Source of the DNA: G963720475 sp963720475
GTDB taxonomy: Bacteria; Actinomycetota; Thermoleophilia; Solirubrobacterales; Thermoleophilaceae
Length of the DNA stretch: 64,000 nucleotides
Reading direction: 5' to 3'
Assembly (NCBI GenBank): GCA_963720475.1
Contig: OY970394.1
Span: 2,170,001 to 2,234,000 of the forward strand
Shown here: one piece after another, positions 45,867 through 55,430 of the stretch
Layout of the letters: each line of letters starts with the position of its first letter
How positions within the stretch are numbered: position 1 is the first letter of the stretch
Made by a program: the position numbers and the translations under genes
Notes under the pieces: generated by a model
The model's database searches: none
The model's input: only the letters and a program-made list of their open reading frames with translations
Told to the model about the DNA's origin: nothing

Positions 45867-47459
45867 CTAGGCGAGCGCCGCGATCCGCGGCTCGGGGATC
45901 GACTCCGGCTCCGGCTCGTCGAGCGGGGCCGGCGCGTCTAGCAGGTGGTAGGCGAGCCGCGATGCCAGCGCCATGATCGTGATCTGCGGATTGACCCCGA
46001 GCGAGCTCGGGACGACGCTGCCGTCGGCCACGTGGACGCCCTCGACCCCGCGCAGCTTGAGGTCCTCGTCGACGACGCCGTGGCCGGGGCGGGCGTCGGC
46101 ACGCGCGGTTCCGAGCGGGTGGAACGCCATCAACGTCAGCTGCGAGGCGCGCAGCTCGGCGTCGCGCAGCGGCGAGAGGTCGCCCCCGCGGAGCTCGGAC
46201 GCCCCTTGGACGGGTGGGAAGACCCGCTTCGCGCCGGCGGCGAAGTAGAGCTCGCACAGCAGCTCGATGCCGCGCTTGAACCGGGCGAGGTCGGCCTTGT
46301 CGAGGTTGTAGCGGATCTCGGCGCGACCGCCGCGCTCCGCCACGCGCCCCCGCGAGGAGTCGGACACCATCAGGCCGAACTGCGCGATCTTGAGGTAGTC
46401 GAGCATCAGCTCGCGGTGCCGCTCGCCCGCGAACGGCCACGACATCGCGAGGTAGTCCGGCGGGCCGGCGGCACCCTCGAACATGATCCCTTCGGAGGCG
46501 AACTCGTCGATGAAGTACGACTGCGGGACGCCCTTCGCCATGTTGATCTCCTCGTCGAACAGCGCACGGACGCCGCTGGCGGGATGGATCGCGAGGTTCG
46601 CGCCGAGCTCGCCCGACTCGCCGCCAAGGGCCTGGCGGCGCAGAAAGAGCGGCGTGTGGATCGCGCCGCAGGCGACGATCACGGTGTCGCAGTCCACCTG
46701 CAGCCGGCCGCCACCGGCGGTGCGCGCCAGCACGCCCGTCGCCCTTCCAGCCTTGGTGAGGATCCGCTGCGCGCTGACGCCGCAGTAGGTCGTCGCGCCC
46801 GCCTCCCACGCCTTCGGGACGTACGTGATGCCGACGTGCTGCTTCGCCGACGTCGGGCAGCCGAAGTTGCACACGCCCGAGCCGACGCAGCCGCGCACGT
46901 TGCGGTGGATGAAGTCGCCATGCCAGCCGAGCGCGTCGGCTCCCCGCTTCACGACGAGCGCGTTGTTGCCCGCGATCTCGGGCGGGACCTGGACGACGTT
47001 CAGCTCACGCTCGACGCGGCGGAAGTACGGGTCGAGTTGGTCGCGCGACATTCCGTCGAGTCCGAACTCGGCGCCCCAGCGCTCGAGCACGAAGTGCGGC
47101 GTGCGGAAGCACGTCGCGGAGTTGATCAGCGTCGAGCCGCCGACCGCCTTCCCGAGCGGCAGCACGATCGGGACGTTGCCGATCGTCGCGACCTGCCCGG
47201 CGTCGCGGTAGAGCAGGGTCGTCATCTCCCGCGGGCGCGCGGTGAAGTCGTCGGCCGTGAAGCGCTCCCCCTCCTCCAGCATCACGACCTTCATTCCGCC
47301 TTCGGCGAGCTCCTTCGCGACCACAGCCCCGCCCGCGCCAGTGCCGATGACGCAGACGTCGGCGCGCTCGCGCCGCTCGCCGGGGATCTCACTGCCGCGC
47401 TCGACGCGCTCTTCGGTGGGCTTGAAGGCGCCCGTGCCGTCGGTGTACGCCGCCCTCAT
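45867..47459 (-). CDS. GMC-family oxidoreductase
   Basis: 530 aa. FAD fold VCVIGTGAGGAVVAKELAEGG, GMC signature LPLGKAVGGSTLINSATCFR, and C-terminal LGTARADARPGHGVVDEDLK then SLGVNPQITIMALASRLA. Oxidises an alcohol or sugar-like substrate, unknown which. ATG overlaps the stop of a small companion gene, the layout of membrane-bound GMC dehydrogenases with a small subunit. Confidence 0.92.
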   Translation of the reverse strand: MRAAYTDGTGAFKPTEERVERGSEIPGERRERADVCVIGTGAGGAVVAKELAEGGMKVVMLEEGERFTADDFTARPREMTTLLYRDAGQVATIGNVPIVLPLGKAVGGSTLINSATCFRTPHFVLERWGAEFGLDGMSRDQLDPYFRRVERELNVVQVPPEIAGNNALVVKRGADALGWHGDFIHRNVRGCVGSGVCNFGCPTSAKQHVGITYVPKAWEAGATTYCGVSAQRILTKAGRATGVLARTAGGGRLQVDCDTVIVACGAIHTPLFLRRQALGGESGELGANLAIHPASGVRALFDEEINMAKGVPQSYFIDEFASEGIMFEGAAGPPDYLAMSWPFAGERHRELMLDYLKIAQFGLMVSDSSRGRVAERGGRAEIRYNLDKADLARFKRGIELLCELYFAAGAKRVFPPVQGASELRGGDLSPLRDAELRASQLTLMAFHPLGTARADARPGHGVVDEDLKLRGVEGVHVADGSVVPSSLGVNPQITIMALASRLAYHLLDAPAPLDEPEPESIPEPRIAALA

Positions 47460-47897
47460 GGACGCGCCTCCGTGATCCGTAGCTCGCGCGCCCGCGCGAC
47501 GTTGCTATCGGCGTCGTAGCCGATCCGTCGCATCACGCCGTCGTCGCCGTAGTAGGAGAGGAAGGCGAAGCCCTTGACCAGCTTTGCGAGCTGGCGCACC
47601 GGCGGCGCGCGGCGAATGCTCCACCTCCGCGAGGAAGCGGGCGCGATCGGCAGGCTCGAGGCGGCGAAGCCGCTGCTTGTAGCCCTGCAACAGCGGAGCC
47701 AGCTCGAGTGCGTAGAGAAGACCGCGGAAGGCGGTCCGGTTGAGCTTTGGCGAGCGGGTCATCCAGCGGTCGAAGAACGCGACCGCGTCGGTCTCACGCA
47801 CGGGCGGAAGCCGATCGCCCGGCGCAACGAGGGTCTCGGTCATGCAGGCGAAGATCGACGCCTCGCGCGGGCTGAGCGTTTCGAGGTTCGCGCTCAC
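47456..47897 (-). CDS. Small GMC-associated protein (gluconate dehydrogenase subunit 3-like), frame broken once
   Basis: About 147 aa. It begins METLSPREASIFACMTETL-like (start ATG 47897, NLETLSPREASIFACMTE) and continues to LRRLEPADRARFLAEVE; the frame then changes near 47610 and continues as VRQLAKLVKGFAFLSYYGDD and ends ITEARP. Order and overlaps (GntR gene, this gene, GMC gene, each ATGA) support a subunit of the GMC enzyme. Family assignment is by size, pattern and context only. Confidence 0.65.
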
Positions 47898-48586
47898 GCG
47901 ACGAGCTCCGCCTGGGCGTCGGCGAGCCGCGTGACCGCGCCGGCCGCGCGCCCCGCGCTCTTCGCCTCGATCGCTGCCGCCGCCTGGCGGTAGAGCGGCG
48001 CGAGCTCGCCGTAACGTTCGACGACCTTGCGGAACAGTTCCGCATGGCCGAAGTAGAGCTGGCGGATCGAGTTCATCACGAGCGCGAAGACGACGTTCCC
48101 CGATGCCTCGACCAGCTCGGTGAAGAAGGCGAAGTCGAGCGCCTGTGCCGCCTGCTCATCCTCGGCGTCGGCGATCTTGGCCGCGAGCTCTGTGAGCCTC
48201 CGCGCCTGCTCGTCCGTGCGGCGCGTGGCCGCCATACGTGCGGATTCCGCCAGCATCAGCCGGCGCGCCTCCATCACGGAGGTCAATGTCTCGCGATCGA
48301 GGCCCCCGGCGCGGAAGAGGACGTGCGCGATCACGTCGAGCCCGCCGTCGGCGCGCCAGTCGCGCACCCGCATCGCGTCGCCATGGCGGACCTCGACGAG
48401 CCGGAGCTGCTCGAGCCGTTTGATGGCCTCCCGGACCGAGGCCATGTTCACGCCCAGATCCGCCGCGAGTCTGCGCTGGGTGGGGAGCTTCTCACCTGGG
48501 GCGTAACGCCCGGAGAGGACCTCCTCGCAGAGCGTGCGAAAGACTCGGTCGGAGACCAGCGCGCGATCGGCCGTGGTTGCAGCCAT
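47894..48586 (-). CDS. GntR/FadR-family transcriptional regulator
   Basis: 230 aa from ATG 48586. Winged helix with APGEKLPTQRRLAADLGVNMASVREAIKRLE (core LGVNMASVREAIKRLE) and an FCD-type helical domain (FFTELVEASGNVVFALVMNS). Leads the operon with the small subunit and GMC oxidoreductase, so it probably responds to their substrate. Confidence 0.9.
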   Translation of the reverse strand: MAATTADRALVSDRVFRTLCEEVLSGRYAPGEKLPTQRRLAADLGVNMASVREAIKRLEQLRLVEVRHGDAMRVRDWRADGGLDVIAHVLFRAGGLDRETLTSVMEARRLMLAESARMAATRRTDEQARRLTELAAKIADAEDEQAAQALDFAFFTELVEASGNVVFALVMNSIRQLYFGHAELFRKVVERYGELAPLYRQAAAAIEAKSAGRAAGAVTRLADAQAELVA

Positions 48587-48604
48587 CAAGGGCAAGGATA
48601 ACAG

Positions 48605-48615
48605 TGTTCCGAACA
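48605..48615. promoter_or_regulatory. Candidate GntR operator
   Basis: TGTTC-C-GAACA, perfect 5-bp arms, 19 bp upstream of the GntR start and before the divergent DoxX gene. Fits the small palindromes used by FadR-type regulators. Confidence 0.45.
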
Positions 48616-48639
48616 ATTCTGGAGACGAGGGATCGAACG

Positions 48640-49036
48640 GTGGTGCGGCGGTTGCGGCCTGCCGTGCTGCGGATCGGCGCACGGGTTCTTTTTCATCGGC
48701 GCCGGGATCGGCAAGTTCGTCGAGCACGCGCACGAGGTCGAGGAGTTCGAGCGCTTCGGGTTCACCTCCTCGACCGATCTGATCGTCTACGCAATCGGCG
48801 TCGTCGAGATCGGCGGCGGCGTCCTGCTCGTCCTCGGCCTATTGACCCGCCTCGCTGCCCTGATGCTGGCGGGCAACATGGTCGGCGCGATCTCGACCGC
48901 GGGCGTCAAGGTCGGCGGCGCCTTCCACCTCGGGGTCGCCCCCACGCTGCTCGCGATCATGCTCTTCCTCGTCTGGGCCGGCTCCGGCCCGGCCGCGCTG
49001 GATCAACGCCTCTTGGAGCGCTTCCCCGACGGGTAG
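48640..49036 (+). CDS. DoxX-family membrane protein, frame broken once
   Basis: About 132 aa. GTG 48640 with RLRPAVLRIGA, then a frame change near 48682 to GFFFIGAGIGKFVEHAHEVE, and three further spans (VYAIGVVEIGGGVLLVLG, ALMLAGNMVGAIS, LLAIMLFLVWAGSG). A typical DoxX four-helix protein of unclear function. Divergent from the GntR operon. Confidence 0.8.
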
Positions 49037-49068
49037 GGCGCCAGTCCGGGCGCGGATACGATCCCGCC

Positions 49069-49956
49069 GTGGCCGCCCCGAGAGCCGAACCCCCTGCGCT
49101 GCCCGGTGTCGAGCACCGCTACGTGGACGCCGGCGGGTTCAGGATGCACGTCGCCGAGGCGGGTAGCGGCGATCCGCTCGTCCTGATCCACGGCTGGCCG
49201 GAGAACTGGTTCGCCTGGCGCGGCGTGATCGGGCCGCTGGCGGAGACCTACCGCGTGCTGGCGGTCGACCTGCGCGGGTTCGGCTGGTCGGACGCGCCTC
49301 CGACGGGTTACGAGAAGGAGCAGTTCGCGACCGACGTGCTCGCGGCGCTCGACGAGCTCGGCGTGGAGCGCTTCCGTCTCGCGGGCCACGACTGGGGCGG
49401 CTTCGCCGCCTTCCTGATGGCGCTGCGCGAGCCGGAGCGGGTCGAGCGCCTGATGGTCTTCAACATCATCCACCCGTGGGTGCGCCCCGAGGGCGGGATC
49501 GGCGAGCGTCTCAAGGCGGCCGCCAGCGCCGGCTACCAGTTCGTCCTCGCGTCGCCCGGCCTGGGAGCGCAGGTGATGCAGCGCGCGCCGATCGCCAAGA
49601 CCGCGCTCACGAAGGCCAGCGTGACCCAGGGCGCGTTCACGCCCGACGAGATCGAGGTCTTCGCCGAGCGCTGGCGCGACCCGGCGCGGGCGCGTGCCAC
49701 GACCCAGGTCTATCGCTCGTTCCTCACCAAGGAGCTCAGGGCGATCCTCACGGGCAAGTACCGCGACCAGCGGCTGAAGCCGAAGACGCTGCTGATCACC
49801 GGCAGCGAAGACCCGGTCGTGACGCCGGACCGCCTCGGCGGCTACGAGGACCACGCCGACGACATGACCGTGGAGGTGCTCCCCGACACCGGTCACTGGA
49901 TGCTCGACGAACGCCCGCACGTGGCGCTCGAGCGGATGCGCGAGTTCTTCGCCTAG
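49069..49956 (+). CDS. Alpha/beta hydrolase (epoxide hydrolase/dehalogenase-like)
   Basis: 295 aa from GTG 49069. Oxyanion motif LIHGWPENWFAWR, nucleophile elbow GHDWGGFAA with Asp as the probable nucleophile, acid region ITGSEDPVVTP and catalytic His in LPDTGHWM. An Asp nucleophile and HGWPE fit the epoxide-hydrolase group. Stop overlaps the convergent GMC gene by 4 nt. Confidence 0.9.
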   Translation: MAAPRAEPPALPGVEHRYVDAGGFRMHVAEAGSGDPLVLIHGWPENWFAWRGVIGPLAETYRVLAVDLRGFGWSDAPPTGYEKEQFATDVLAALDELGVERFRLAGHDWGGFAAFLMALREPERVERLMVFNIIHPWVRPEGGIGERLKAAASAGYQFVLASPGLGAQVMQRAPIAKTALTKASVTQGAFTPDEIEVFAERWRDPARARATTQVYRSFLTKELRAILTGKYRDQRLKPKTLLITGSEDPVVTPDRLGGYEDHADDMTVEVLPDTGHWMLDERPHVALERMREFFA

Positions 49957-51535
49957 GCGGCCGGCGGCACGTGCGACATCGCGTGCTCCGCGAGCGCGGT
50001 GATCGTCAGCGACGGGTTCACGCCGGGGTTCGCCGGCACGACCGACCCGTCGCAGACGAGCAGGTTCTCGTAGCCGAACAGCCGCTGGTGGCGGTCCACG
50101 ACCCCGGTCTCGGGATCGGCGCCGATGATCGCACCGCCGAGGATGTGCGCCGTCGCCGGGGTGTTGAGCCACGCCTCGGTCACGTTCGACTGCGCCGTCC
50201 CCTCCATCTGCTCGGCAAGCACCTCGGCCGAGATGTTCGCGGCCGCGATGTAGGTCGGGTTCGGGTGGTCGGGGTCCTGCTCGGTCTGGAGGCGGACGGA
50301 GTTGCCGAGCTTTCGCGGGCGCAGTCGCAGCGATCCCTCCAGCGTCTGCATCACGAGCAGGATGATCGTCCGCCGCGACCACTTGCGCGGGAAGAGGATG
50401 CGCAGCAGGCGGATCGGGTGTTTGAACGCCGCGGAGACCCACTTCAGCGGCCGGGTCAGGCGGGATCCCTCCTCGGTGAGCAGGGTGAACAGCAACCGCA
50501 TCGAGTTGCCCTTCGTCCCGTAGGTGACGTTCTCGATGTGGGTGTGCTCGTCCGGGTAGATGCTCGAGGTGATCGCGACCGAGTCGGCGAAGTCGTACTG
50601 GTCCTTCTTCGCCGTCACGGCGAGCAGTGCCTCGCTGTTTGTCCGCACGACCTCGCCCAGCCGCTCCGACACCTGCGGCAGCGAGCCGTTCGCCTTCGAG
50701 CGCGCGAGCAGCCAGTTGGTCCCGACGGCCCCTGCGGCGAACACCACACCGCGTGCGCGCAGTGTCCGGTGGCGCTTGCGCAGCAGTCCGCCCGAGTGGA
50801 TGCTCGTCACCTCGATAGCCCTCGGCGCCGTCGCCGATCGGCTTGACGTCGTGCACCGTGCGGTTCGGGAGGATCTCGACGCCCAGGCGCTCGGCGAAGA
50901 AGAGGTAGTTCTTCATCAGCGTGTTCTTCGCGCCGTGGCGGCAGCCGACCATGCAACCGCCGCAGCGCACGCAGCCGGTGCGGTCGGGACCCTCACCGCC
51001 GAAGTACGGGTCGGGGACGGTCTCCCCGGGCTCGCCGAAGAAGACGCTCACCTCGGGACGGCCGTACGAGTCGCCCACGCCCATCGCCTCGCCGAGCTTG
51101 ACGCATCAGCCGGTCGGCGTCGGTCTCGAAGGCGATCGGGGCGGCGCCGAGCATCCGCTTGGCGGTCGCGTAGTGCGGCGCGAGCACGGCCTCCCAGTCG
51201 TTCAGGTCACGCCACAGCGGCCCTTCGAAGAATGCGGACGGCGGGACGTAGAGCGTGTTGGCGTAAACGAGCGAGCCGCCGCCGACGCCTGCGCCCGCGA
51301 GGATCACGACGTCCTTGAAGATGTAGAAGCGCAGGATCCCGCGCATCCCGATCGCCGGCGCGTAGAGGTAGCGGCGGAAGTTCCAGGTGGACTTGGCGAA
51401 GTCGTCGTCCTCGAAGCGGCGGCCCGCCTCGAGCACGCCGACCTTGTAGCCCTTCTCCGCCAGCCGCAGCGCCGAGACGCTGCCCCCGAACCCGGACCCG
51501 ATGACGAGCCAGTCGTAGTCGAGCTCTGCGGTCAC
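49953..51535 (-). CDS. Second GMC oxidoreductase, cysteine-rich (cholesterol-oxidase-like), frame broken twice
   Basis: About 527 aa from GTG 51535. FAD fold WLVIGSGFGGSVSALRLAEKG, AGAGVGGGSLVYANTLY, then a cysteine cluster GCVRCGGCMVGCRHGAKNTL, and C-terminal GDSYGRPEV, ATAHILGGAIIGADPETGVV and NPGVNPSLTITALAEHAM. Frame changes near 51103 and 50815. The type is seen in actinobacterial sterol or alcohol oxidoreductases. The start overlaps the stop of a VOC protein gene, itself overlapping the corrinoid operon end, so cotranscription is likely. Confidence 0.85.
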
Positions 51536-51913
51536 ACGTTGGGCCTGTAAGTGCCGAAGCTCCAGAGGTTGCCCTCGAGGTCCCGGGCCACGTACTCGCG
51601 CGAGCCGTAGTCCTGGTCCACGATGCCGCGGACGATCTCGGCGCCGGCCGCCTTCGCGCGGTCGTGGTGGGCGTCGCGGATCGTCGACCGCGACGTAGAT
51701 CCCGCCGCGCCCAGGCGACCATTCCTCGGTGCCCGCGCCCTTCGTCCCGAGCATCAGGACGCCGCCCTCGTAGGCGAGCTCCGCATGGATGATCTTGCCC
51801 GCCCCGTCGTCGTGCGCGGCGACCTCCTCGAAGCCGAACGCCTCGCAGAGCCAAGCGATCGCGGCCTGTGCGTCCTCGTACTGGAGCGTCGGGTAGAGGC
51901 GTTGGTCAGGCAT
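51532..51913 (-). CDS. Glyoxalase/VOC-family protein, frame broken once
   Basis: About 127 aa from ATG 51913. YPTLQYEDAQAAIAWLCEAFGFEE is a typical VOC first half; after a frame change near 51690 it continues DRAKAAGAEIV and ends REYVARDLEGNLWSFGTYRP. Metal-binding residues are not certain. Starts inside the end of the S-component gene (8-nt overlap). Confidence 0.8.
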
Positions 51914-53793
51914 CCGCGCCGCGATTGAACCACGGCACGGCCCGGCGCGCAGCGTAGAGCGCTCCGCCGAGCAGGAGCAGTGCCGGGACGAGCAGCCAGG
52001 CGCGGACGCCCTCGTCCGAACCGAGCGCGGCGGTCGCGGGCGGGGGCCGGGTGTTCGACGCCAGTGCGGTCATGCCGGCGGCGGGGAGCTTGCCGGCCGT
52101 TCCGGCGGCGGTGGCGTCGTTGACGCTCCCTGCCGGAGCGCCGCCCGGCTTCTCGCCGCTGCCGCCGGCGCTCGCCTTCTCCTCGCCTCCGGCCGCGGCG
52201 CCGGCGCTCTCCCCTCCCCCGCCACCGGCGCTTCACGCGTGCGAGCGGGAACGGCTTGCCGGCAAGCGCGGTCAGGGCCTGTGCCGTCACCCAAACCGGA
52301 GTCTGGGTACTCGTGCGTGAGTAGCGGACGGAGCCGTCGTCCTGCTGGAGCGAGCGAAGGTAGGCAAGCGGGTCGCGGCCGCCGGAGCGCCGGAAGGAGG
52401 AAGGCGAGCGCCCGGCCGCGATCAACCCCTGGACCGCCCACGCGGTGGACTGCGCGTTCGACTCGCCGCCGGCCGACTGCGGGAACCCGCCGTTCACGCT
52501 CTGCGCCCGCTTCAGGAACGCGACCGCGCGCGCCTCCACCTGCCCGCCGTCGCGGTTCGCGGCGACGAGCGCCTGCAGCACGGCGCCGGTGTCGTCCACG
52601 TCCGACGACCCGCCCCGGCGGCCTGCACCGAACCCCCCGTCGTCGTTCTGCTGCGCGGCCATCCAGCGCGCCGGCGCGCGCACCGCGCCCGACGAAGCCG
52701 GTTCGCCCGCCGCGCGCAGCGCCATCACGGCGAAGGCGGCGAGCGGCGTCTTGTTGCCGTAGCTCCCCTCCCCACCGGCGCGGCGCTTCAACTCGGCGAC
52801 GAGATCGCGTCCCACGAAGTCGCGCGGCGAGAGCCCCGACGCGCCGAGCACGAGAATCGTGCGCTCGAGCTCGCCGATGTCGTCGAGCGAGCCGGCGCGC
52901 GTCCGCACGTACTCGATCACGTTCTTTCCGCTGCGGCGCACGTCGCGCGGGTTGCGACCGTGGGCGGCGAGGCCGAGCGCCGACCAGCCGGTGAAGAGCT
53001 GCGTCGAGCCCTGGCCGCGCGCGCCACCGAATCCGCCGTCGGAGTTCTGGGCGCGCTCGAGGTACGAAGCGGCGGCCCCCGCACCGGACGCGCCGCTCGC
53101 ATCCGCGGGGTCGAGCGCCGCGCCAGCCCCGGCGACCAAAACGAGCGCGAGCACCACCGAGGCCGCCGCCGAGCCGCCTGCCGGCTTCGGCCAGCTGAAC
53201 TCGAACCGCCGCCGGTAGCGCCCCAGGGCGCGCACGAACGCCGGTCCGATCAACACGCAGAAGACGGCGTTGCCGATCGCGTGCGCGAGGTTGTAGGGCA
53301 GCGAGCTGCCGGCGATCGCGAGGTAGGTGCCGAGCGTCTGCTCGGCCGCCAGGGACCACTGGTAGACGTCCATCACCGCGCCGAACGCGAGCCCGGCGCC
53401 GAAGCAGATCGCCGCGAGCGTCCAGCGCGACAGCTCGCGGCCGCGGGTGAGGAGCGCGATCGCCCCGCCCGCCGCGCCGACCCCTCCCCACGCGGCCATC
53501 TGCCACGGCGTCCACGGGCCCTGTCCGAAGAAGATGTTCGACACGAGCGCCGCGACGGCGCCGGTCGCGAAGCCCGGGAGGCCGCCGAGCGCGTAGCCCG
53601 CGAAGAAGACGATGTCGGTCGTCGGCTTGACGTTCGGGAACGGTGCGAACGCGATCCGCCCGACGACGGCCAGTGCCGCCAGCGCCGCGACGAGCGCGAG
53701 CACCCGCGCCTGCGGCTTCGAGCGCTCGTACCAGGCGAAGCCGAGCGCTAGCGCTAGGCCGAGGATGACGAACGCCGCCAGCTGCCAGCTCAT
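51906..53793 (-). CDS. ECF transporter S component fused to an extracellular alpha/alpha-toroid
   Basis: About 629 aa, frame broken once near 52235. Residues 1-200 form a six-span ECF substrate-binding component (PNVKPTTDIVFFAGYALGG, SNIFFGQGPWTPWQMAAWG). A further span (210-225) leads to residues 240-515, a set of prenyltransferase/squalene-cyclase-like repeats: YLERAQNSDGGFGG, WMAAQQNDDGGFGAG with DVDDTGAVLQALV, RAQSVNGGFPQ and YLRSLQQDDGSVRYS. A Gly/Ala/Ser linker and a C-terminal span (WLLVPALLLLGGALYAA) follow. The same toroid fold forms the alpha domain of intrinsic factor and transcobalamin. ATG overlaps the ATPase gene; the operon has a cobalamin riboswitch. Confidence 0.85.
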
Positions 53794-55430
53794 CCCACCG
53801 GCTCCCCGCTCGGGGCCCGCACGTCACCCTCGGGCGACAGCAGCGCCGCCCCCTGTGCTGGGGTCAGCGCTCCGCCCGCGCCGCCGAGGATCCGCGCGAC
53901 CTCGGTCGCGAAATGCCAGCCGCCGCCGAGCACCTCGGCCGGCGTGCCGTCGGCGATCACGACCCCCTCCCCCATCAGGACCACGCGCTCGGCGAAGCCC
54001 GCCGCGAACTCCGTGTCGTGCGTCGCGACGATCACCGCGGCGCCCGCTGCAGCTATCTCCGCGCACCGCCGGCCGAGTGCGTCCTTGCGCGGGCGGTCCA
54101 TCCCGCGGGTCGGCTCGTCGAGGCACGCCACGGCGGGGGTGCGGCCGTCGAGGACGATCTCGAGCGCGAGCCGCTGCCGCTCGCCGCCGGAGAGGTCGCG
54201 CGGGTTGGCCCGGCCGCGCCCAGCCAAGCCGGCGCGCGCGAGAGCCTCGCCGCCGACCTCCTCGTCGGCGTGCTCGTGCAGCAGGTAGTCGTTCGGGTTC
54301 TGCAGCAACAGCGCGACCTCGCCGTCGCGCTCGATCGTGCCGCGGGTCGGCTCCATCAGGCCGCGCGCGTGCTTGAGCAGGGTTGACTTGCCGGCCCCGT
54401 TCCGCCCCATCAACGCGACCCGCTCGCCGGGCGCGATGCGCAGGTCCACCCCGCGCAGGATCGCCGGACCGTCGCTCAGCTCGTGCCATACGCCCCGCAG
54501 TGCGAGCGCCGAAGCTGCGCGCCTGCCCCTCCTGCGCGCCGAACGTCCCGGAATCCCTGCCCCGGCGGGTACGGAGGGACGTTCGGTGAGATCCAGCCGC
54601 CCCGACGCCCGTAGCGCGGCGCGTCCCGCCTTCACCGACACCGGCGGCGGCGAGATCCCGGCGGCGGCGAACAGGCGCGCGCCCGGGGTCGCCAGCGCCA
54701 GCTGCTCGCGCGCCGCCCAGGCGAGAAAGTCACCCGGTGGCGCGTCGGCGACCACCCGGCCGCCGTCGAGCGCGACGACCCGGTCCGCCGCCGCGATGCA
54801 ACGCTCGAGACGATGCTCGGCGAGGACGATCGTCGTGCCCCACTCCTCGTTGAGCCGTCGCAGCACGGAGACGAGCTCGTCGCCGGCTACAGGGTCGAGC
54901 TGCGACGTCGGCTCGTCGAGCAGCAGCAGCCGCGGACGGTGAACGAGTGCCGAGGCGAGCGCCACGCGCTGGAGCTCGCCTCCCGAGAGGGTGTCGGCGC
55001 TCCGGTCGAGCAACCCGGCGACCCCGAGCGCGAGCGCGGTCTCCTCCACCGCGCGCGCGACCGCTGCCGGCGCGTCGCCCCGATGCTCGAGCCGCAACGC
55101 GATCTCGGCGCGCACGCCCGTCATCACGACCTGGGCCTCGGGGTCCTGGAAGACCGTGCCGCAGACGTCCGAGAGCTCTGCCGGGCCGTGGTCGCGCACG
55201 CTCATGCCCGCGACTTCGAGCGCGCCGCTCGCGCTACCGCCGTGGAAGTGCGGCACGAGGCCGCAGAGCGCGCGCACGAGCGTGGACTTGCCGGAGCCGG
55301 ACTCGCCCGCGAGCACGACGAATTCCCCCTCTTCCACCTCGAGGTCGAGCGCGGTGAGGGCAGGCTCATCCCGCTCCGGATAGGAGTACTCGAACCCACG
55401 GGCGCGCACGAGCGGCGCGGGCGCGGTCAT
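53790..55430 (-). CDS. Fused double ECF ATPase (EcfA-EcfA')
   Basis: 546 aa with two ABC domains in one chain. First: Walker A GESGSGKST (42-50), Q-loop VFQDPEAQ, signature LSGGE (148-152), Walker B LLLLDEP. Second: GRNGAGKST (342-350), LLLQNPNDYL, LSGGERQRLALE and ACLDEPTRGMD. Both nucleotide sites look complete. It powers import by the ECF module with the EcfT protein encoded just upstream and the S component just downstream, each overlapping by 4 nt. Confidence 0.93.
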   Translation of the reverse strand: MTAPAPLVRARGFEYSYPERDEPALTALDLEVEEGEFVVLAGESGSGKSTLVRALCGLVPHFHGGSASGALEVAGMSVRDHGPAELSDVCGTVFQDPEAQVVMTGVRAEIALRLEHRGDAPAAVARAVEETALALGVAGLLDRSADTLSGGELQRVALASALVHRPRLLLLDEPTSQLDPVAGDELVSVLRRLNEEWGTTIVLAEHRLERCIAAADRVVALDGGRVVADAPPGDFLAWAAREQLALATPGARLFAAAGISPPPVSVKAGRAALRASGRLDLTERPSVPAGAGIPGRSARRRGRRAASALALRGVWHELSDGPAILRGVDLRIAPGERVALMGRNGAGKSTLLKHARGLMEPTRGTIERDGEVALLLQNPNDYLLHEHADEEVGGEALARAGLAGRGRANPRDLSGGERQRLALEIVLDGRTPAVACLDEPTRGMDRPRKDALGRRCAEIAAAGAAVIVATHDTEFAAGFAERVVLMGEGVVIADGTPAEVLGGGWHFATEVARILGGAGGALTPAQGAALLSPEGDVRAPSGEPVG

